Shown piece by piece: positions 51,081-62,764 of a DNA stretch of 64,000 nt; position 1 is the first letter of the stretch, and each line of letters opens with the position of its first letter. This stretch comes from Flaccisagitta enflata (taxonomy: Eukaryota > Chaetognatha > Sagittoidea > Aphragmophora). The stretch covers positions 3,906,001-3,970,000 of the forward strand of contig OZ231127.1 in the NCBI GenBank assembly GCA_965153355.1, read 5' to 3'. A model generated the notes under the pieces. That model saw nothing but the letters and a program-made list of their open reading frames with translations. It had not been told where the DNA came from and ran no database searches. The translations under genes were made by a program, and so were the position numbers.

Positions 51081-51659
51081 CACGTCCTTATTAACACTAA
51101 ATATTTCGTCATTAAAACTCGCGTTTTCAAAATCATTTCGCCACCCTTAATTTTCTACCTTTAAATTAATTGTGGACTATCCCAACAGCGAACGAAATTT
51201 GATCTTTCGGGGAAACAATTTTGTCACTTTTAGTTCATCGTTTGGTCAGTCCGTCGATTCTCCTGGTCAATCTGTTGCTGACTGAGGCGGCTCACCCAAT
51301 AGGCTTGAAAGGCTTAAGCTTAGGGCCCCGCGCCTCAGGGGGGCCCCGCGCCTGCAGTTACCTTCCTAAAAAAAAAAAAAGAAAAAAAGAAAAAATGAAA
51401 AAATGAAGAAAAAAAATGAAGAGAGTGGGAGAAAAAGAAAACAAACAGAAACATTGAATAGTGTATTACAAATATGATTGTAAAAATAGGAAAATGATGG
51501 ATAAGATGGCAGGGGGATCTAAAAAGCGTAGAGCCCCACACTTTGTTGATCTGCCTCAGGCTAAAAAGAGGGCAGATGGGGAGGGGGGGCCCGCGCCCCA
51601 GCTAAGCCTAGGGCCCCGCGCATTGTTGATCCGCCTCATCAGTGTTTCAAAAGGCGATT

Positions 51660-53450
51660 TTCAGTTAATTAGTACGTTAGTAAACTAGATTGTTGAAAGG
51701 TTAGTCAGTTAATAGTTTACCCAGCTGACTGCTAAATAGATGGACTATCTTGTTGATGTATTGGTCAGTTGATATCTTGATAATTGGCGAGTTGAGCTGA
51801 TCCATCTGTTGTCAAGAAATGAAATATTGGTCAGTCAGTGAAAACAGTAAGTCTGTTAACATATATTAGTCTTATAGATGATTAGTGTTATAGAAATGAA
51901 TAGTTCAGTAGATGAACTGGTCAGTAAATAACAGTCAAATCCGAATCTCGTCTTCCACACGGGAAAAATGCGAGCATATCCATTAAAGATGATGACTCCT
52001 AGTCTAAAATCTGGTTATGATCAGATGTAGTCTACGCATGCCCGCCACCCTTCCCCCTCTGCCATGTAAAAGGAAGACTTTCAAGGCTAACCTGTGTATA
52101 TTCTGTGGCAACGGGGGGGGGGGGGGTGGCGGTAACGAGAAAACTTTATGTAATCGCCACCAGTTCTTGGGGTTATCATCTGCGATGGAAGCTGTCTCAT
52201 TTGTCTTGCAAGGCGGACCAGATTCGAATGTGACCATACTTTGTCACCCAAATAAGCCGGTTAGTAATCAAATGTTTCAGTTGACAATTGTTTAGTTGAC
52301 ACATGTTGGTTGAAAAACTGGTTGGTTGAAAAACTGGTTGATTGAGAAACGGGTCAGTTGCTGCTCCTCAAATGCTCCTTTTTATGATTTAGGTTAAAAT
52401 TTGGTCAGAATTTGGTTATGTTAGTCAATTTACTTGAAAGGCTAGTCAGTAAACAGATGGGTTGACAGATTTGCCAGTTTATGGATTAGTAATTAGGTTT
52501 TCAGTTGAACCAGTCAAACGATTCATTAATCAATAAAGATTAATCAGTTTGTAGATTGATAAGTTTCTAGATTGGTCAGTTGATAGATTAGTCAGTATAA
52601 AGATTGGTCATTTTATTGATTGGTCAGGTTTTAGATTGGCCAGGTTTTAGATTGGTTAGTTTATAGAATGGTTAGTTTATAGAATAGTTAGTTTTTAGAT
52701 TGATCAGTTTAAAGATTGGTCAGTTTTAACATTGGTCAGTTTCTAAGTTGGTTAATTTTTTATTTGGTTAATATATAAATTGGTAGTATATAGATTGGTC
52801 AGTTTATAGATTGGTTAGTTTATAGATTGGTTCGTTTATAGATTGGTTTGTTTATAGATTGGTTCGTTTATAGTTTGGTTAGTTTATAGATTGGTTATTT
52901 TTCAGGTTAGTCAGTTTATACGTTGGTCAGTTTATACGTTGGTCAGTTTATACGTTGGTCAGTTTATACGTTGGTCAGTTTATACGTTGGTCAGTTTATA
53001 CGTTGGTCAGTTTATACGTTGGTCAGTTTATACGTTGGTCAGTTTATATTTTGGTCAGTTAATACATTGATCAGTTTATACATTGGTCAGTTTATATATC
53101 AGTCACTTTTTTCATATTGGTCACTTTATAGATTGGTCACTTTATAGATTGGTCACTTTATAGATTGGTCACTCTATAGATTTGTCACTTTAGGTTGGTC
53201 ACCCTTTTGATTGGTCACCCTATTGCTTGGTTACATTAAAGATTGGTCAGTTGAAATAATGGTCTGTTGAACTGTTGGTTAGTTTACAAATTGAGATGTT
53301 GGTCAGTATGATAATTGAGATGTTGGTCAATTTATAGATTGGTCAGTTGAGCTGTTGGTCAGTTTACAAATTGAGATGTTGGTCAGTATGATGATTGTGA
53401 TATTGGTCAGTTTATAGATTGGTCAGTTGGAATATTGGTCACTGGTCGGT
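51660..53450. repeat. Degenerate 16-bp satellite TTGGTCAGTTTATAGA
   Basis: Diverged at the edges, with a homogeneous core of about nine perfect TACGTTGGTCAGTTTA units at 52918-53046, then TTGGTCACTTTATAGA units. The core looks like a recently amplified variant of an older array. A GGGGGGGGG-interrupted Cys-containing frame at 52017-52295 is not convincing as a gene. Confidence 0.85.
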
Positions 53451-53635
53451 GCGCCGATGGTCATTAGATTGATCGGTTGATCTGCTGATGCAATGATATT
53501 GATTTGCTCTTCCACACGCACGTCAAGAGGACGCACCAACTGATCTGCCAATCTCATTGTTGCTTCTGTCCTTGTTCTCATTTCGAAACGAACCCTCCCT
53601 TTGGCATCCTGCTGTTCCACCAGTCCAACATGCAT
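53423..53635 (-). CDS. Possible coding fragment, unassigned
   Basis: Minus-strand frame starting MHVGLVEQQDAKGRVRFEMR and including RLADQLVRPLDVRVEEQINI and ASADQPINLMTIGAP. Composition is that of a soluble protein and unlike the repeats around it. VEEQIN-II--A--P-NL faintly resembles the FATC domain of PIK-related kinases, but the diagnostic GW-PW ending is absent, so I do not assign it. It is bounded by a TC-rich tract on one side and a 16-bp GTCAGTTTATAGATTG-type satellite on the other. It may be an old exon or element fragment. Confidence 0.25.
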   Translation of the reverse strand: MHVGLVEQQDAKGRVRFEMRTRTEATMRLADQLVRPLDVRVEEQINIIASADQPINLMTIGAPTSDQYSN

Positions 53636-53684
53636 CCTTATTGGGCATTCTGGCCTTCGGGGCCGTCTTTATTAGGCTCGAATC

Positions 53685-53734
<50 letters not shown>

Positions 53735-53758
53735 TCTCTCCCGTTCTCTCTCTTTCTC

Positions 53759-53789
<31 letters not shown>

Positions 53790-54272
53790 TTCTTTTTTTC
53801 TCTCTCTTTCTTCCTTTCTCTTTCTTTCTCATTCTTCCTTTCTCTTTCTTCCTCTTTCTTTCTCTCTCTGTCTCTTTCACTTGTCTCTCTCTCTTTCTCC
53901 TCCTGTCTCATTCTTTTCTAACTCTTCTGTCTCATATCTCTATTTTTAATTTGCTTCAGAACCGTGTCTCTCCTCTGCTTCTCTTCTTTCTTCTTCTCTC
54001 TGTCTCTGTCTCTCCTGTTTCCTTTGTCTGTTTTGTCTCTTTTTTGTCTTGACTTTGACAATTTTTCTGGTATTTTAAATTGTTATTCAAAAGATTTTTT
54101 TCCTTTCTCCGTCTGTTTGTCGGACTCTTTCTATCGGTCCGTTCCTAGTTGTCCTTACTCTTATTTCTGTCCATCCGTTTGTCTTTCCCTGTCAGTCTCT
54201 CCCTTTCCGTGTCTCTTTCCTTTTGCGTTTTAACGATGTTCCCGCCCGATATATATCCGCGATCCGAGTTCG

Positions 54273-54363
<91 letters not shown>

Positions 54364-54503
54364 CTTTTTCCTTTTTTCCTCGTCACAACTATTTTAATTT
54401 TTGTGCTTCCTCTTCCTTATCTTCTTTCTTGGTCTTCTTTTTCGTTGTTCTTCGGTTACCTCCTTTTTGGCGGGCATCTGCAGAGTCGGGGCTAAGCTCA
54501 CGA

Positions 54504-54583
<80 letters not shown>

Positions 54584-54585
54584 CT
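53685..54585. repeat. TC-rich tract and facing TC/AG microsatellites
   Basis: TCTTTCTC-rich 53685-53900, pure TC 54278-54360 and pure AG 54510-54581. The last two face each other across 150 bp and could pair as a hairpin. No gene seen. Confidence 0.9.
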
Positions 54586-55022
54586 ATGTAGCTAGAAGGA
54601 AAGGGGTTTTCTCGAAATTGACCTCTTTCTCCGGGAGGAACCGTCATTATCATCATCATCATCATCATCCTGATCCCCGTCTATGGTTGAGTTTGATAGA
54701 ATGACTCTGAGAAAGAGAAAATACCCGACTGTCAGTTAAGTGATAATTACCCTCTAGTCTGGATTTTTTTGAGAATCCCTGAACCATGGAGCTTCCCGTT
54801 CATGAGTTACCACGCGGAATCCCTTTCACCATCTCGATCATGTTCATTTTTAATCCTAATTTAATACAAAATAGCCCCTTTTCCAAGTCAATCCATAGAG
54901 TTTTCCTTGTCAAAAGTTCATTCAGAAGTTCATTTGTGTATTCCACCTTTTCTGTCAAGTTAGCTTTTCTTCTCGAGACTCGTGTGTCACTTTCGCGTGG
55001 CTCGTGGACTAATTTCATTCCA

Positions 55023-55805
55023 TACACGCTGTATTTTGTTAAGAACACTGTTTATTAGAACATCAGCCTCAGATTTGGCAAAAAAATAAGAACATCCTAA
55101 GAACATGCTCAGGCTCAGATTTTGGCATGAATATATTCTTAAGTACGCTTTGATATGATTTTTTATGGGAACTTTGAAAACAAGGCCGGATACACGGCCA
55201 TCAATTGCGGACGGGTGGGCAGGGGCGGAAATGCAACTGTCCGCAACTAAAAATGTTTAAAAACGCTCATGTCCTCACTTTTCGACTCGTGCTTACGGAC
55301 CGACCGACCAACCAACGGACGGACGGACGGACAAAGCCTCTTATAGAGTTGCGTGTCCGCAACTAAAAAGTTGTACAGAATCCTCTAACCCAAAACACTT
55401 AACCAGTTACTTTTATTATTTAAAATTTTTTAAGTCATGATTTACAAAAACAAAACTTTGTATAGACTGAGAATAAAACATATCTATTTTTAGTCGCGGA
55501 CTAGCGACTCTATAAGAGGCTTTGTCTGTCCGTCGGCTGGTCGGTCGGTTGGTCGGTTGGTCCGTCACGCTCGAGTTGAAAAGTGGGAAAACACGCATTT
55601 CCGCTCCTGCCCACCCGTCCGCGACTGGTATTGGCCGTGTATCCGGCCTTGTTCTGAGTATGAATGGCTAGTAACTACATTAACAAATCTTCAATGCTAC
55701 AAAATAAGAACAGGTTAAGAACATTTGAGCCTGAAAATTGGCTAAAAAATAAGAACGCTGAGCTCACTTAAAAAAACTGTGTTCTTATAAAAAATACGGC
55801 GTGTA
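55023..55805. mobile_element. TIR element with TACACGC...TTCTTATAA ends, carrying a nested pair
   Basis: Left TACACGCTGTATTTTGTTAA then GAACACTG; right CAGTGTTCTT-like inverted match ending ATACGGCGTGTA. Shares internal AAATAAGAACATCCTAAGAA motifs with the 29531 element. The A-type inverted pair is nested inside. Confidence 0.6.
55178..55654. mobile_element. Head-to-head A-type pair forming a large inverted repeat
   Basis: 55178-55370 (reverse) and 55486-55654 (forward) are inverted copies: AACAAGGCCGGATACACGGC ... CCTCTTATAGAGTTGCG against GCGGACTAGCGACTCTATAA ... GTGTATCCGGCCTTGTT. The spacer is about 115 bp. The pair is nested in the TTCTTATAA-type element at 55023-55805. Confidence 0.7.
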
Positions 55806-56380
55806 GTTTCTTTTTCTCCTGTTTCTTTGTTGGGGAATAGAGTATTGAACCGGTATTTACCAAATTTGCAAAAAAATACAAAATTTACAAAAATGAAAAA
55901 TTCTACTTCTTTTTATCTATTTTTCTAACCTCGATTGAGTAGAACTGAATAAATCTTTTTGGAGAAAAACCTTTACATGCATATATAATGTTCAGCTTTC
56001 GATTGTTTTTCCTTTTTGTTCCAGACAATTGACTCTATTTACCTTCCAACAAGAGGGGGAACTGACACTATCAAAATGGGTCCCATGTAATCATCGCGGC
56101 CTCGGTCCCCCTCTCCCTCACCCAACCTACCAGTTGGGGAGGCCTTTCCCCCACCACCACCACCATCACCTAACCATTAATCTGCAATTGTCTACCCATC
56201 TCCGATTTACAAACTTCTGTCTTAATTTCGCCCTCACTTCTGTCTTAATTTCGCCCTCATTTCATCGAGCTGGTATTTCATCGATTCTTTCAAATCTACA
56301 CTTGTGCCTTTCAATCCTATCCGCGTTTATCGCGTCTGTAGCCTATCTCTTGGCAACTCGGAGTTTATTCAAAGTGCAGC

Positions 56381-57069
56381 ATGTCGTCGAAACGCGTGAC
56401 GCGGGCGGGGACCCGCAGATTGTCGTCGAAAGTGTCGTCATCCGGCGTAGGCGCATCATCATCATCGTCCTCGTCGGCGTCTTCGCAGGCCGGAAGTGAC
56501 GCCACGACTTCAGCCTCTTCGAAAGGCGGTCGTCAATTGTCCATCACGCAGATGCTGTCGCGTCAAACGGAGCAGTTACGTCACACGGAGCAGTTACGTC
56601 GAACGGAGCAGTTACGTCACACGGAGCAATTATCGCGTCACACGGAACAATTGTCCATCAGCGAAAATAGCGGCGTAACTCAACAAAGACCTGCGCGGAA
56701 GAGTAAAGGATTGGAGGACAGTATTAGTAACAACAACAACAAGAACAACAATGAATCCATCGCAATGAACAGTGGCGGGAACAACAACAACCAAAGCGGC
56801 AGTATCATCAATAAGTACGACAATAACAATCAAATCTCAACTCCTAACTTAAATTTGAATGACGAAACGCCATCTGTCGGCGCTGAACACGCCACGGCGA
56901 CTACGACGCTGACGTCGACGACGACGACGCTGACGACGGAGACGAGAATTGGCGGAAGACGGAAGCGGCGGGCGTCAGACTGTCTTCAGGAAGAGGAAGA
57001 GACGTTCACCGCCGGCGCAAAACGGAGACAAACTCTGGCAGTGGGACCTGGATGGATTCCGCTAACTGG
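56381..57069 (+). CDS. Unrecognised Ser/Asn-rich nuclear-type protein, exon with start codon
   Basis: ATG in CAGCATGTCG opens a 229-codon exon: MSSKRVTRAGTRRLSSKVSS, a Ser run, GRQLSITQMLSR, a five-fold imperfect TEQLRH/R repeat (about residues 64-90), Asn-rich stretches, a Thr run and the basic patch GGRRKRRASD, likely a nuclear localisation signal. It ends GPGWIPLTG at donor GG|GTAAAA (57070), phase 2. QLSITQML has the spacing of a PCNA-binding PIP box but lacks the two aromatic residues, so I do not claim it. No family is recognised. Coding is supported by CG-rich codon positions, a basic N-terminus and matching splice phases with two further exons. The sequence upstream (54.6-56.3 kb) is mostly mobile elements and AT-rich DNA. 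I see no earlier in-frame Met nearby. Confidence 0.72.
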
Positions 57070-57252
57070 GTAAAAACCATATGACTGAATCAGATTGATG
57101 TCTTAATGGCGTGGGTATTGGTAAGGGTCTGTCTTGCGAGGTAACGGGAGGTTTTGAAGCTTGGGTAGAACTACTTCAAACTCTTGTCGAGCTTAACCAA
57201 TAACCAGTTTTAACCATTATCGTTGTATTAATCCATTTCCCTTCATCTACAG

Positions 57253-57822
57253 TCAAACTAGCGCGAGTTCCGAGTTTGCCGCGCCTTCCGCTCCTTTCGC
57301 TGGTGGCGAATCCACGTCTTCATTTCTTTCCACTTCCGCCGCATCTTCTCTAAACGCCACCGCGTTTTCCGTTCGCGACGACGCCAAAAACAATAACAAT
57401 ACCAACAACAACAACAATAAAGACGTCAAAGGCAGCGGCAAAAACTCGAAAGGCGGAAATTCCCGTCGATCCTCCAAGTCTTCGTCGAGACGGTCTTCCG
57501 CATCCAACCCCAAACCGTCCGTCGATTCCTCCTCCTCATCTTCTTTCTCCTCCACCAATGCCGCCGTCGTCGACACCGACGAGGATAACAACAACCACGA
57601 TCTCGATTTTCTCAACTCGGATTATCCTTGGGCTTCCGGGGCCGATGTCGACATCGTCCAAGAGGATGACGATGATGCTCGCGTCGAAGGCGACGAAAAC
57701 GCGGCTCCTCTTCCTCATCATCGAAATCATCCGCATCCTGCTCATCCTCCTCATCTCGGTGTCAGTAAACCGCCGGAGGCCCTCATTTCCGTTCACGATA
57801 TGAATAACCTACCCTTTATCAG
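57253..57822 (+). CDS. Unrecognised Ser/Asn-rich protein, second exon
   Basis: The acceptor CTTCATCTACAG ends at 57252. The first base completes a Gly codon, then QTSASSEFAAPSAPFAGGES opens 189 codons with no stop: Ser-rich, an Asn/Lys tract, RRSSKSSSRRSSASNPKP, an acidic stretch (VDTDEDNNNHDLDFLNSDYP, then VDIVQEDDDDARVEGDE) and a His/Pro-rich part. The donor ATCAG|GTTGGT at 57823 is phase 2 and is the one that keeps the next exon open. The stronger-looking GTAAGG at about 57832 would put the next exon into a frame with an early TGA. The exon contains no ATG until its last few codons, so start-based ORF searches would miss it. No domain is recognised. The acidic, RS-like character is compatible with a chromatin or nuclear role, as inference only. 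Confidence 0.72.
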
Positions 57823-58336
57823 GTTGGTAGGGGTAAGGGGAAAATGCTCGCCAATTAATTAAAAGCAACGCTTGGTTCCTACTTCTAAAGGTGAAGATAT
57901 AAAGACGTTTGATGCCAAGAGTTTGAGGTGACGTACCGATAGACAGGTAAATCAACCGACGTTTCTAAACCTTCAGATGTTGTCCTATTACAAAATGCCA
58001 AGGCGGAATTTTGTGTCCCTGCCATTACAATCTGATTAGCTACTGAGGCTTTTGATACTAAATTTGGTGTCCATTTGTAGACAAATTGGTAGAGTTATCT
58101 TGGTGAATGACTTAAGCTACATGTGGCAGTGCATAGGAACAGCAAATTTGGAAAATCATTTCGCGTAGAATTCTTTATCTCTCTCTGAATGCAAAATTTT
58201 GCACTTCTAAGAACAAGGCCCCCTTCTTATATGTCTTTAGAACAGGGCCATGTTTTTAGAAATGCAAATTTAACCATTCAGAGACTGATTAAGAATTTCA
58301 CGTAAGACAAGTCAAGGAATGGAGGCTAATTTTTCT

Positions 58337-58555
58337 TTTTTAGTCGCGTGCACGCGACTCTACAACCAGCTTTGTCCGTTGGTCGGTTGGTCAACTTGGT
58401 TGATTGGTTGGTCGGTCGGTTGGTCACACTTTATTTTTTTTTATGATCTTATTTTTTTGACGTCACCGCTCCTGCCCAAATGGTCTGGTGACCTCAAATG
58501 TGGCCCCTGCCCACCCGCACGTGACTTCGGGAGCCGTGTATCCGGCCTTGTTTTT
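58337..58555 (+). mobile_element. A-type short element in intron of the unrecognised gene
   Basis: TTTTTTAGTCGCGTGCACGC then GACTCTACAACCAGCTTTGT, GGTCGGTCGGTTGGTC, CGCTCCTGCCCAAATGGTCT, ATGTGGCCCCTGCCCACCCG, and GGGAGCCGTGTATCCGGCCT then TGTTTT. One of the most complete A copies. Confidence 0.8.
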
Positions 58556-58743
58556 TCTCAACTTTTCTTACCGGTTTTGAAGACATAAATGATTCTCAAT
58601 GCAAATAAGTAATTTATACTAAAAATATGATTTCTTAATGAATTGATCATTTTATTTTTTTTCTACTAGAGTATGATTTGACCGTGAATTTTGCCCCTTC
58701 GTGCGCACCTTGACATATAATCCTGATTTTTCTCCACATTCAG

Positions 58744-59017
58744 TCGAAATCGTGATTCTAGCGAGTCGACGACGTCGTTGGATTCTCGTCGATCCTCCGC
58801 CGAGTCATGCTTTCAATTTTCCGGCGCCGGCGAATCTGCTTCCTCTCGATCTCCTCGTCGCTCTTCCGGCGTTTCTCGGCATTCGGGCGTCGACGCCTCG
58901 GCAACGGCTACCACTTCCTGTTTATTGAGCACAAACTCGGCGAGATTGACGCAAGCGACGCCGGTTGAGCAAGTCGAGGGCGCTGACAACGCCGCTCCGC
59001 CTTTTGTGCCTGTCAAG
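58744..59017 (+). CDS. Unrecognised Ser-rich protein, third exon (gene continues beyond window)
   Basis: The acceptor TCTCCACATTCAG ends at 58743. One base completes a Ser codon, then RNRDSSESTTSLDSRRSSAE, a Ser/Arg-rich stretch, and TQATPVEQVEGADNAAPPFV before PVK. The donor AAG|GTGGGC at 59018 is phase 0. The exon is 91 codons and the phase matches the previous exon exactly. The intron before it contains an A-type element (58337-58555). The intron after it is almost pure minisatellite and reaches the end of the window, so at least 5 kb of intron follows. Confidence 0.68.
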
Positions 59018-59039
59018 GTGGGCCATTCTTTTTTTTTCT

Positions 59040-60690
59040 ATTTGCATGACTCTTTGACTCTTAACTGTCTTTGACTCTTAACTGTCTTTGACTCTTAACT
59101 GTCTTTGACTCTTAACTGTCTTTGACTCGTAGCTGTCTTTGACTCTTTGCTGTCTTTGACTCTTTGCTGTCTTTGACTCTTAGCTGTCTTTGACTCTTTG
59201 CCGTCTTTGACTCTTTGCTGTCTTTGACTCTTAACTGTCTTTGACTCTTAACTGTCTTTGACTCTTAACTGTCTTTGACTCTTAACTGTCTTTGACTCTT
59301 AGCTGTCTTTGACTCTTTGCTGTCTTTGACTCTTTGCTGTCTTTGACTCTTTGCTGTCTTTGACTCTTTGCTGTCTTTGACTCTTTGCCGTCTTTGACTC
59401 TTTGCCGTCTTTGACTCTTTGCCGTCTTTGACTCTTTGCCGTCTTTGACTCTTAGCTGTCTTTGACTCTTAGCTGTCTTTGACTCTTTGCTGTCTTTGAC
59501 TCTTTGCTGTCTTTGACTCTTTGCTGTCTTTGACTCTTTGCTGTCTTTGACTCTTAGCTGTCTTTGACTCTTTGCTGTCTTTGACTCTTAACTGTCTTTG
59601 ACTCTTAACTGTCTTTGACTCTTAACTGTCTTTGACTCTTAGCTGTCTTTGACTCTTTGCTGTCTTTGACTCTTTGCTGTCTTTGACTCTTTGCCGTCTT
59701 TGACTCTTTGCCGTCTTTGACTCTTTGCCGTCTTTGACTCTTTGCTGTCTTTGACTCTTAGCTGTCTTTGACTCTTAGCTGTCTTTGACTCTTTGCTGTC
59801 TTTGACTTTTTGCTGTCTTTGACTCTTAGCTGTCTTTGACTCTTTGCTGTCTTTGACTCTTTGCTGTCTTTGACTCTTTGCTGTCTTTGACTCTTAGCTG
59901 TCTTTGACTCTTTGCTGTCTTTGACTCTTTGCTGTCTTTGACTCTTTGCTGTCTTTGACTCTTAGCTGTCTTTGACTCTTTGCTGTCTTTGACTCTTAAC
60001 TGTCTTTGACTCTTAGCTGTCTTTGACTCTTAGCTGTCTTTGACTCTTTGCTGTCTTTGACTCTTTGCTGTCTTTGACTCTTTGCTGTCTTTGACTCTTT
60101 GCCGTCTTTGACTCTTTGCTGTCTTTGACTCTTTGCTGTCTTTGACTCTTTGCTGTCTTTGACTCTTTGCTGTCTTTGACTCTTTGCTGTCTTTGACTCT
60201 TTGCTGTCTTTGACTCTTTGCTGTCTTTGACTCTTTGCTGTCTTTGACTCTTTGCTGTCTTTGACTCTTTGCTGTCTTTGACTCTTTGCTGTCTTTGACT
60301 CTTTGCTGTCTTTGACTCTTTGCTGTCTTTGACTCTTTGCTGTCTTTGACTCTTTGCTGTCTTTGACTCTTTGCTGTCTTTGACTCTTTGCTGTCTTTGA
60401 CTCTTTGCTGTCTTTGACTCTTTGCTGTCTTTGACTCTTTGTCGTCTTTGACTCTTTGCTGTCTTTGACTCTTAGCTGTCTTTGACTCTTTGCTGTCTTT
60501 GACTCTTTGCTGTCTTTGACTCTTTGCTGTCTTTGACTCTTTGCTGTCTTTGACTCTTTGCTGTCTTTGACTCTTTGCTGTCTTTGACTCTTTGCTTTCT
60601 TTGACTCTTTGCTGTCTTTGACTCTTTGCTGTCTTTGACTCTTTGCTGTCTTTGACTCTTTGCCGTCTTTGACTCTTTTCTGTCTTCCAT
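59040..60690. repeat. 17-bp minisatellite in intron of the unrecognised gene
   Basis: Almost 100 head-to-tail copies of TGTCTTTGACTCTTTGC or the AGC/AAC/GCC variants fill the interval. Seventeen is not a multiple of three, so every frame repeats with a 51-nt period. This produces long spurious minus-strand reading frames. Variant types occur in runs, as expected from unequal exchange or replication slippage. Confidence 0.95.
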
Positions 60691-60779
60691 TGGTCTGTGT
60701 GCCCATTAGTCTGTCGAGCTGTCAGCCCATTAGTCTGTCTGCCCATTAGTCTGTCAGCCCATTAGTCTGTCTGCCCATT

Positions 60780-61165
60780 TGTCAATCTGTCCAACCGCTC
60801 TCTGCCAATTTGTTTCTCTGCCCATTTGCGTCTCTCTGCCCATTTGCGTCTCTCTGCCCATTTGCGTCTCTCTGCCCGTTTGCGTCTCTCTGCCCATTTG
60901 TGTCTCTCTGCCCATTTGTGTCTCTCTGCCCATTTGTGTCTCTCTGCCCATTTGTGTCTCTCTGCTCATTTGTGTCTCTGCTCATTTATATCTCTGCCCA
61001 TTTGTGTCTCTCTGCCCATTTGTGTCTCTCTGCCCATTTGTGTCTCTCTGCCCATTTGTGTCTCTCTGCCCATTTGTGTCTCTCTGCCCATTTGTGTCTC
61101 TCTGCCCATTTGTGTCTCTCTGCCCATTTGTGTCTCTCTGCCCATTTTTTTTCTCTGCCCATTTT
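60780..61165. repeat. 18-bp minisatellite, first block
   Basis: About 20 copies of the 18-bp unit TCTCTCTGCCCATTTGTG (some 16 bp). The first copies carry GCGTC, later ones GTGTC. The same unit recurs at 62765-64000. Confidence 0.95.
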
Positions 61166-61259
61166 TTTTGTCCCCGACGAACAGTTTTCGTCGGTGACTA
61201 TGAAGTAGCCTGTTCGTGTAGTGTTCGTTTGTCGTCGTCGTCATCGTTTAAAACCTTCT

Positions 61260-61930
61260 CATATCTTTGGAACCAGACTTCAGAATTTGATGAAACTTTG
61301 CTGGTGTTGTTTATAGGTCAATAGGAGCTTGTGTACCAATTTTCAAAAAAATTCATTAACTTTTACTACCCTTTGCCTATTATTTTTGTAGTAGTATTTA
61401 GCTGGGACTTAGGCGGTTTACATAGGTAGAGGGTAGTAGAGGTTTTTGAATTTATTTTTAATTTGGTATACAAGAAGAGGGTACTAAATAAACAACCCCT
61501 GCAAAATTCGAATTAAATCTGAAGTCTGGTTTATGAGATATTAGCTTATTTATGTAGTAGTATGTTGCTAGGACTTAAGCAATTTACATAGGCAATGTGT
61601 AGTAAAGGTATGTGAATTTTTTTCTAATTTGGTACACAAGTATAGGGTAATAAATAGATAACCCCTGCAAAATTCGAATTAAATCTGAAGTCTGGTTTAT
61701 GAGATATTAGCTTATTTATGTAGTAACATGTTTCTATAACTTAGGCAGTTTACATAGGCAAAGGGTAGCAAAGTTATGTGAATTCTTTTTTAATTTGGTA
61801 TACAAGTAAAGGATATTATTTAAACTGCCCAGGAAAATTCAAATTAAATCTGAAGTCTGGTTTATAAGATATTAGCTTATTAATGTAGTAATAAGTTACT
61901 AGGACTTTGGCGATTTGTATAGAGAATTGG
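61260..61930. repeat. Three direct and one inverted copy of a ~180-bp AT-rich unit
   Basis: Three direct copies (starting near 61395, 61570 and 61745) share GACTTAGGC-GTTTACATAGG, AATTTGGTATACAAG and TTAAATCTGAAGTCTGGTTT. The leading segment 61262-61375 is the same unit in reverse (AACCAGACTTCAGAATT ... ACCCTTTGCCTATT). Nothing coding is visible. Confidence 0.8.
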
Positions 61931-62004
61931 AGTTGATGAATTTGTTTACTTGCTCATTTATTACATTCTGATTTTTCTTTAGGTTTGCCATCATGGATTT
62001 CAAG

Positions 62005-62455
62005 ATTCATCTTCAACTACTGTCATCATCTTCAACTACTGTCATCATCTTCTACTACTGTCATCATCTTCTACTACTGTCATCATCTTCTACTACTGTC
62101 ATCATCTTCAACTACTGTCATCATCTTCAACTACTGTCATCATCTTCAACTACGTCATCATCTTCAAATCATCATCTTCAACATCTGTCATCATCTTCAG
62201 CTACTGTCATCATCTTTAACTACTGTCATCATCTTCAACTACTGTCATCATCTTCAACTACTGTCATCATCTTCAACTACTGTCATCATCTTCAACTACT
62301 GTCATCATCTTCAACTACTGTCATCATCTTCAACTACTGTCATCATCTTCAACTACTGTCATCATCTTCAACTACTGTCATCATTTTCAACTACTGTCAT
62401 CATTTTCAACTACTGTCATCATTTTCAACTACTGTCATCATCTTCAACTACTTAA
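62005..62455. repeat. 19-bp minisatellite (TCATCATCTTCAACTACTG)n
   Basis: About 23 copies, with TTTTCAAC, TTCTAC and shortened variants. Flanked downstream (62456-62580) by an A/T homopolymer-rich stretch of AAAATTTTTT blocks. The frames through it are open only because the unit lacks stops. Confidence 0.93.
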
Positions 62456-62764
62456 TTTATTTGAAAAATTTTTTTTGAAAATTTTTTAAAAAATTTTTTC
62501 AAAATTTTTCAAAATTTTTTTTGAAATTTTTCTTTTTAATCTTTTTTTTTGAAATTTTTTCGAAAATTTTTTATTAGATTTTTGTCATTATTATTCATTG
62601 TTGTCATCATCATCATCCACTATTGTTATCATTATCATGTTATGTCATCATCAAAACAATATTGAATATTTTTTTCTTGAAATTGTCTCTGTCTGTATCT
62701 CATCACAGGCCCATCAAAAGCTTCATGCACTGATAGTCAGTCGGGGACTGTACTTCAGTTTTTC

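Noticed and set aside
54786-55058. 90-residue frame near the start of the second gene
   Set aside because: Both strands are open, it runs into a TIR element, and it has no phase-compatible splice site to the exon at 56381.
56533-56570. PIP box (PCNA binding) in GRQLSITQMLSR
   Set aside because: The spacing fits but both aromatic residues are missing, so it is not claimed as a motif.
59996-60746. Minus-strand frames of about 237 residues (KESKTAKSQRQQRVKDS repeat)
   Set aside because: They are the translation of a 17-bp intronic minisatellite; the repeat is identical in all frames.
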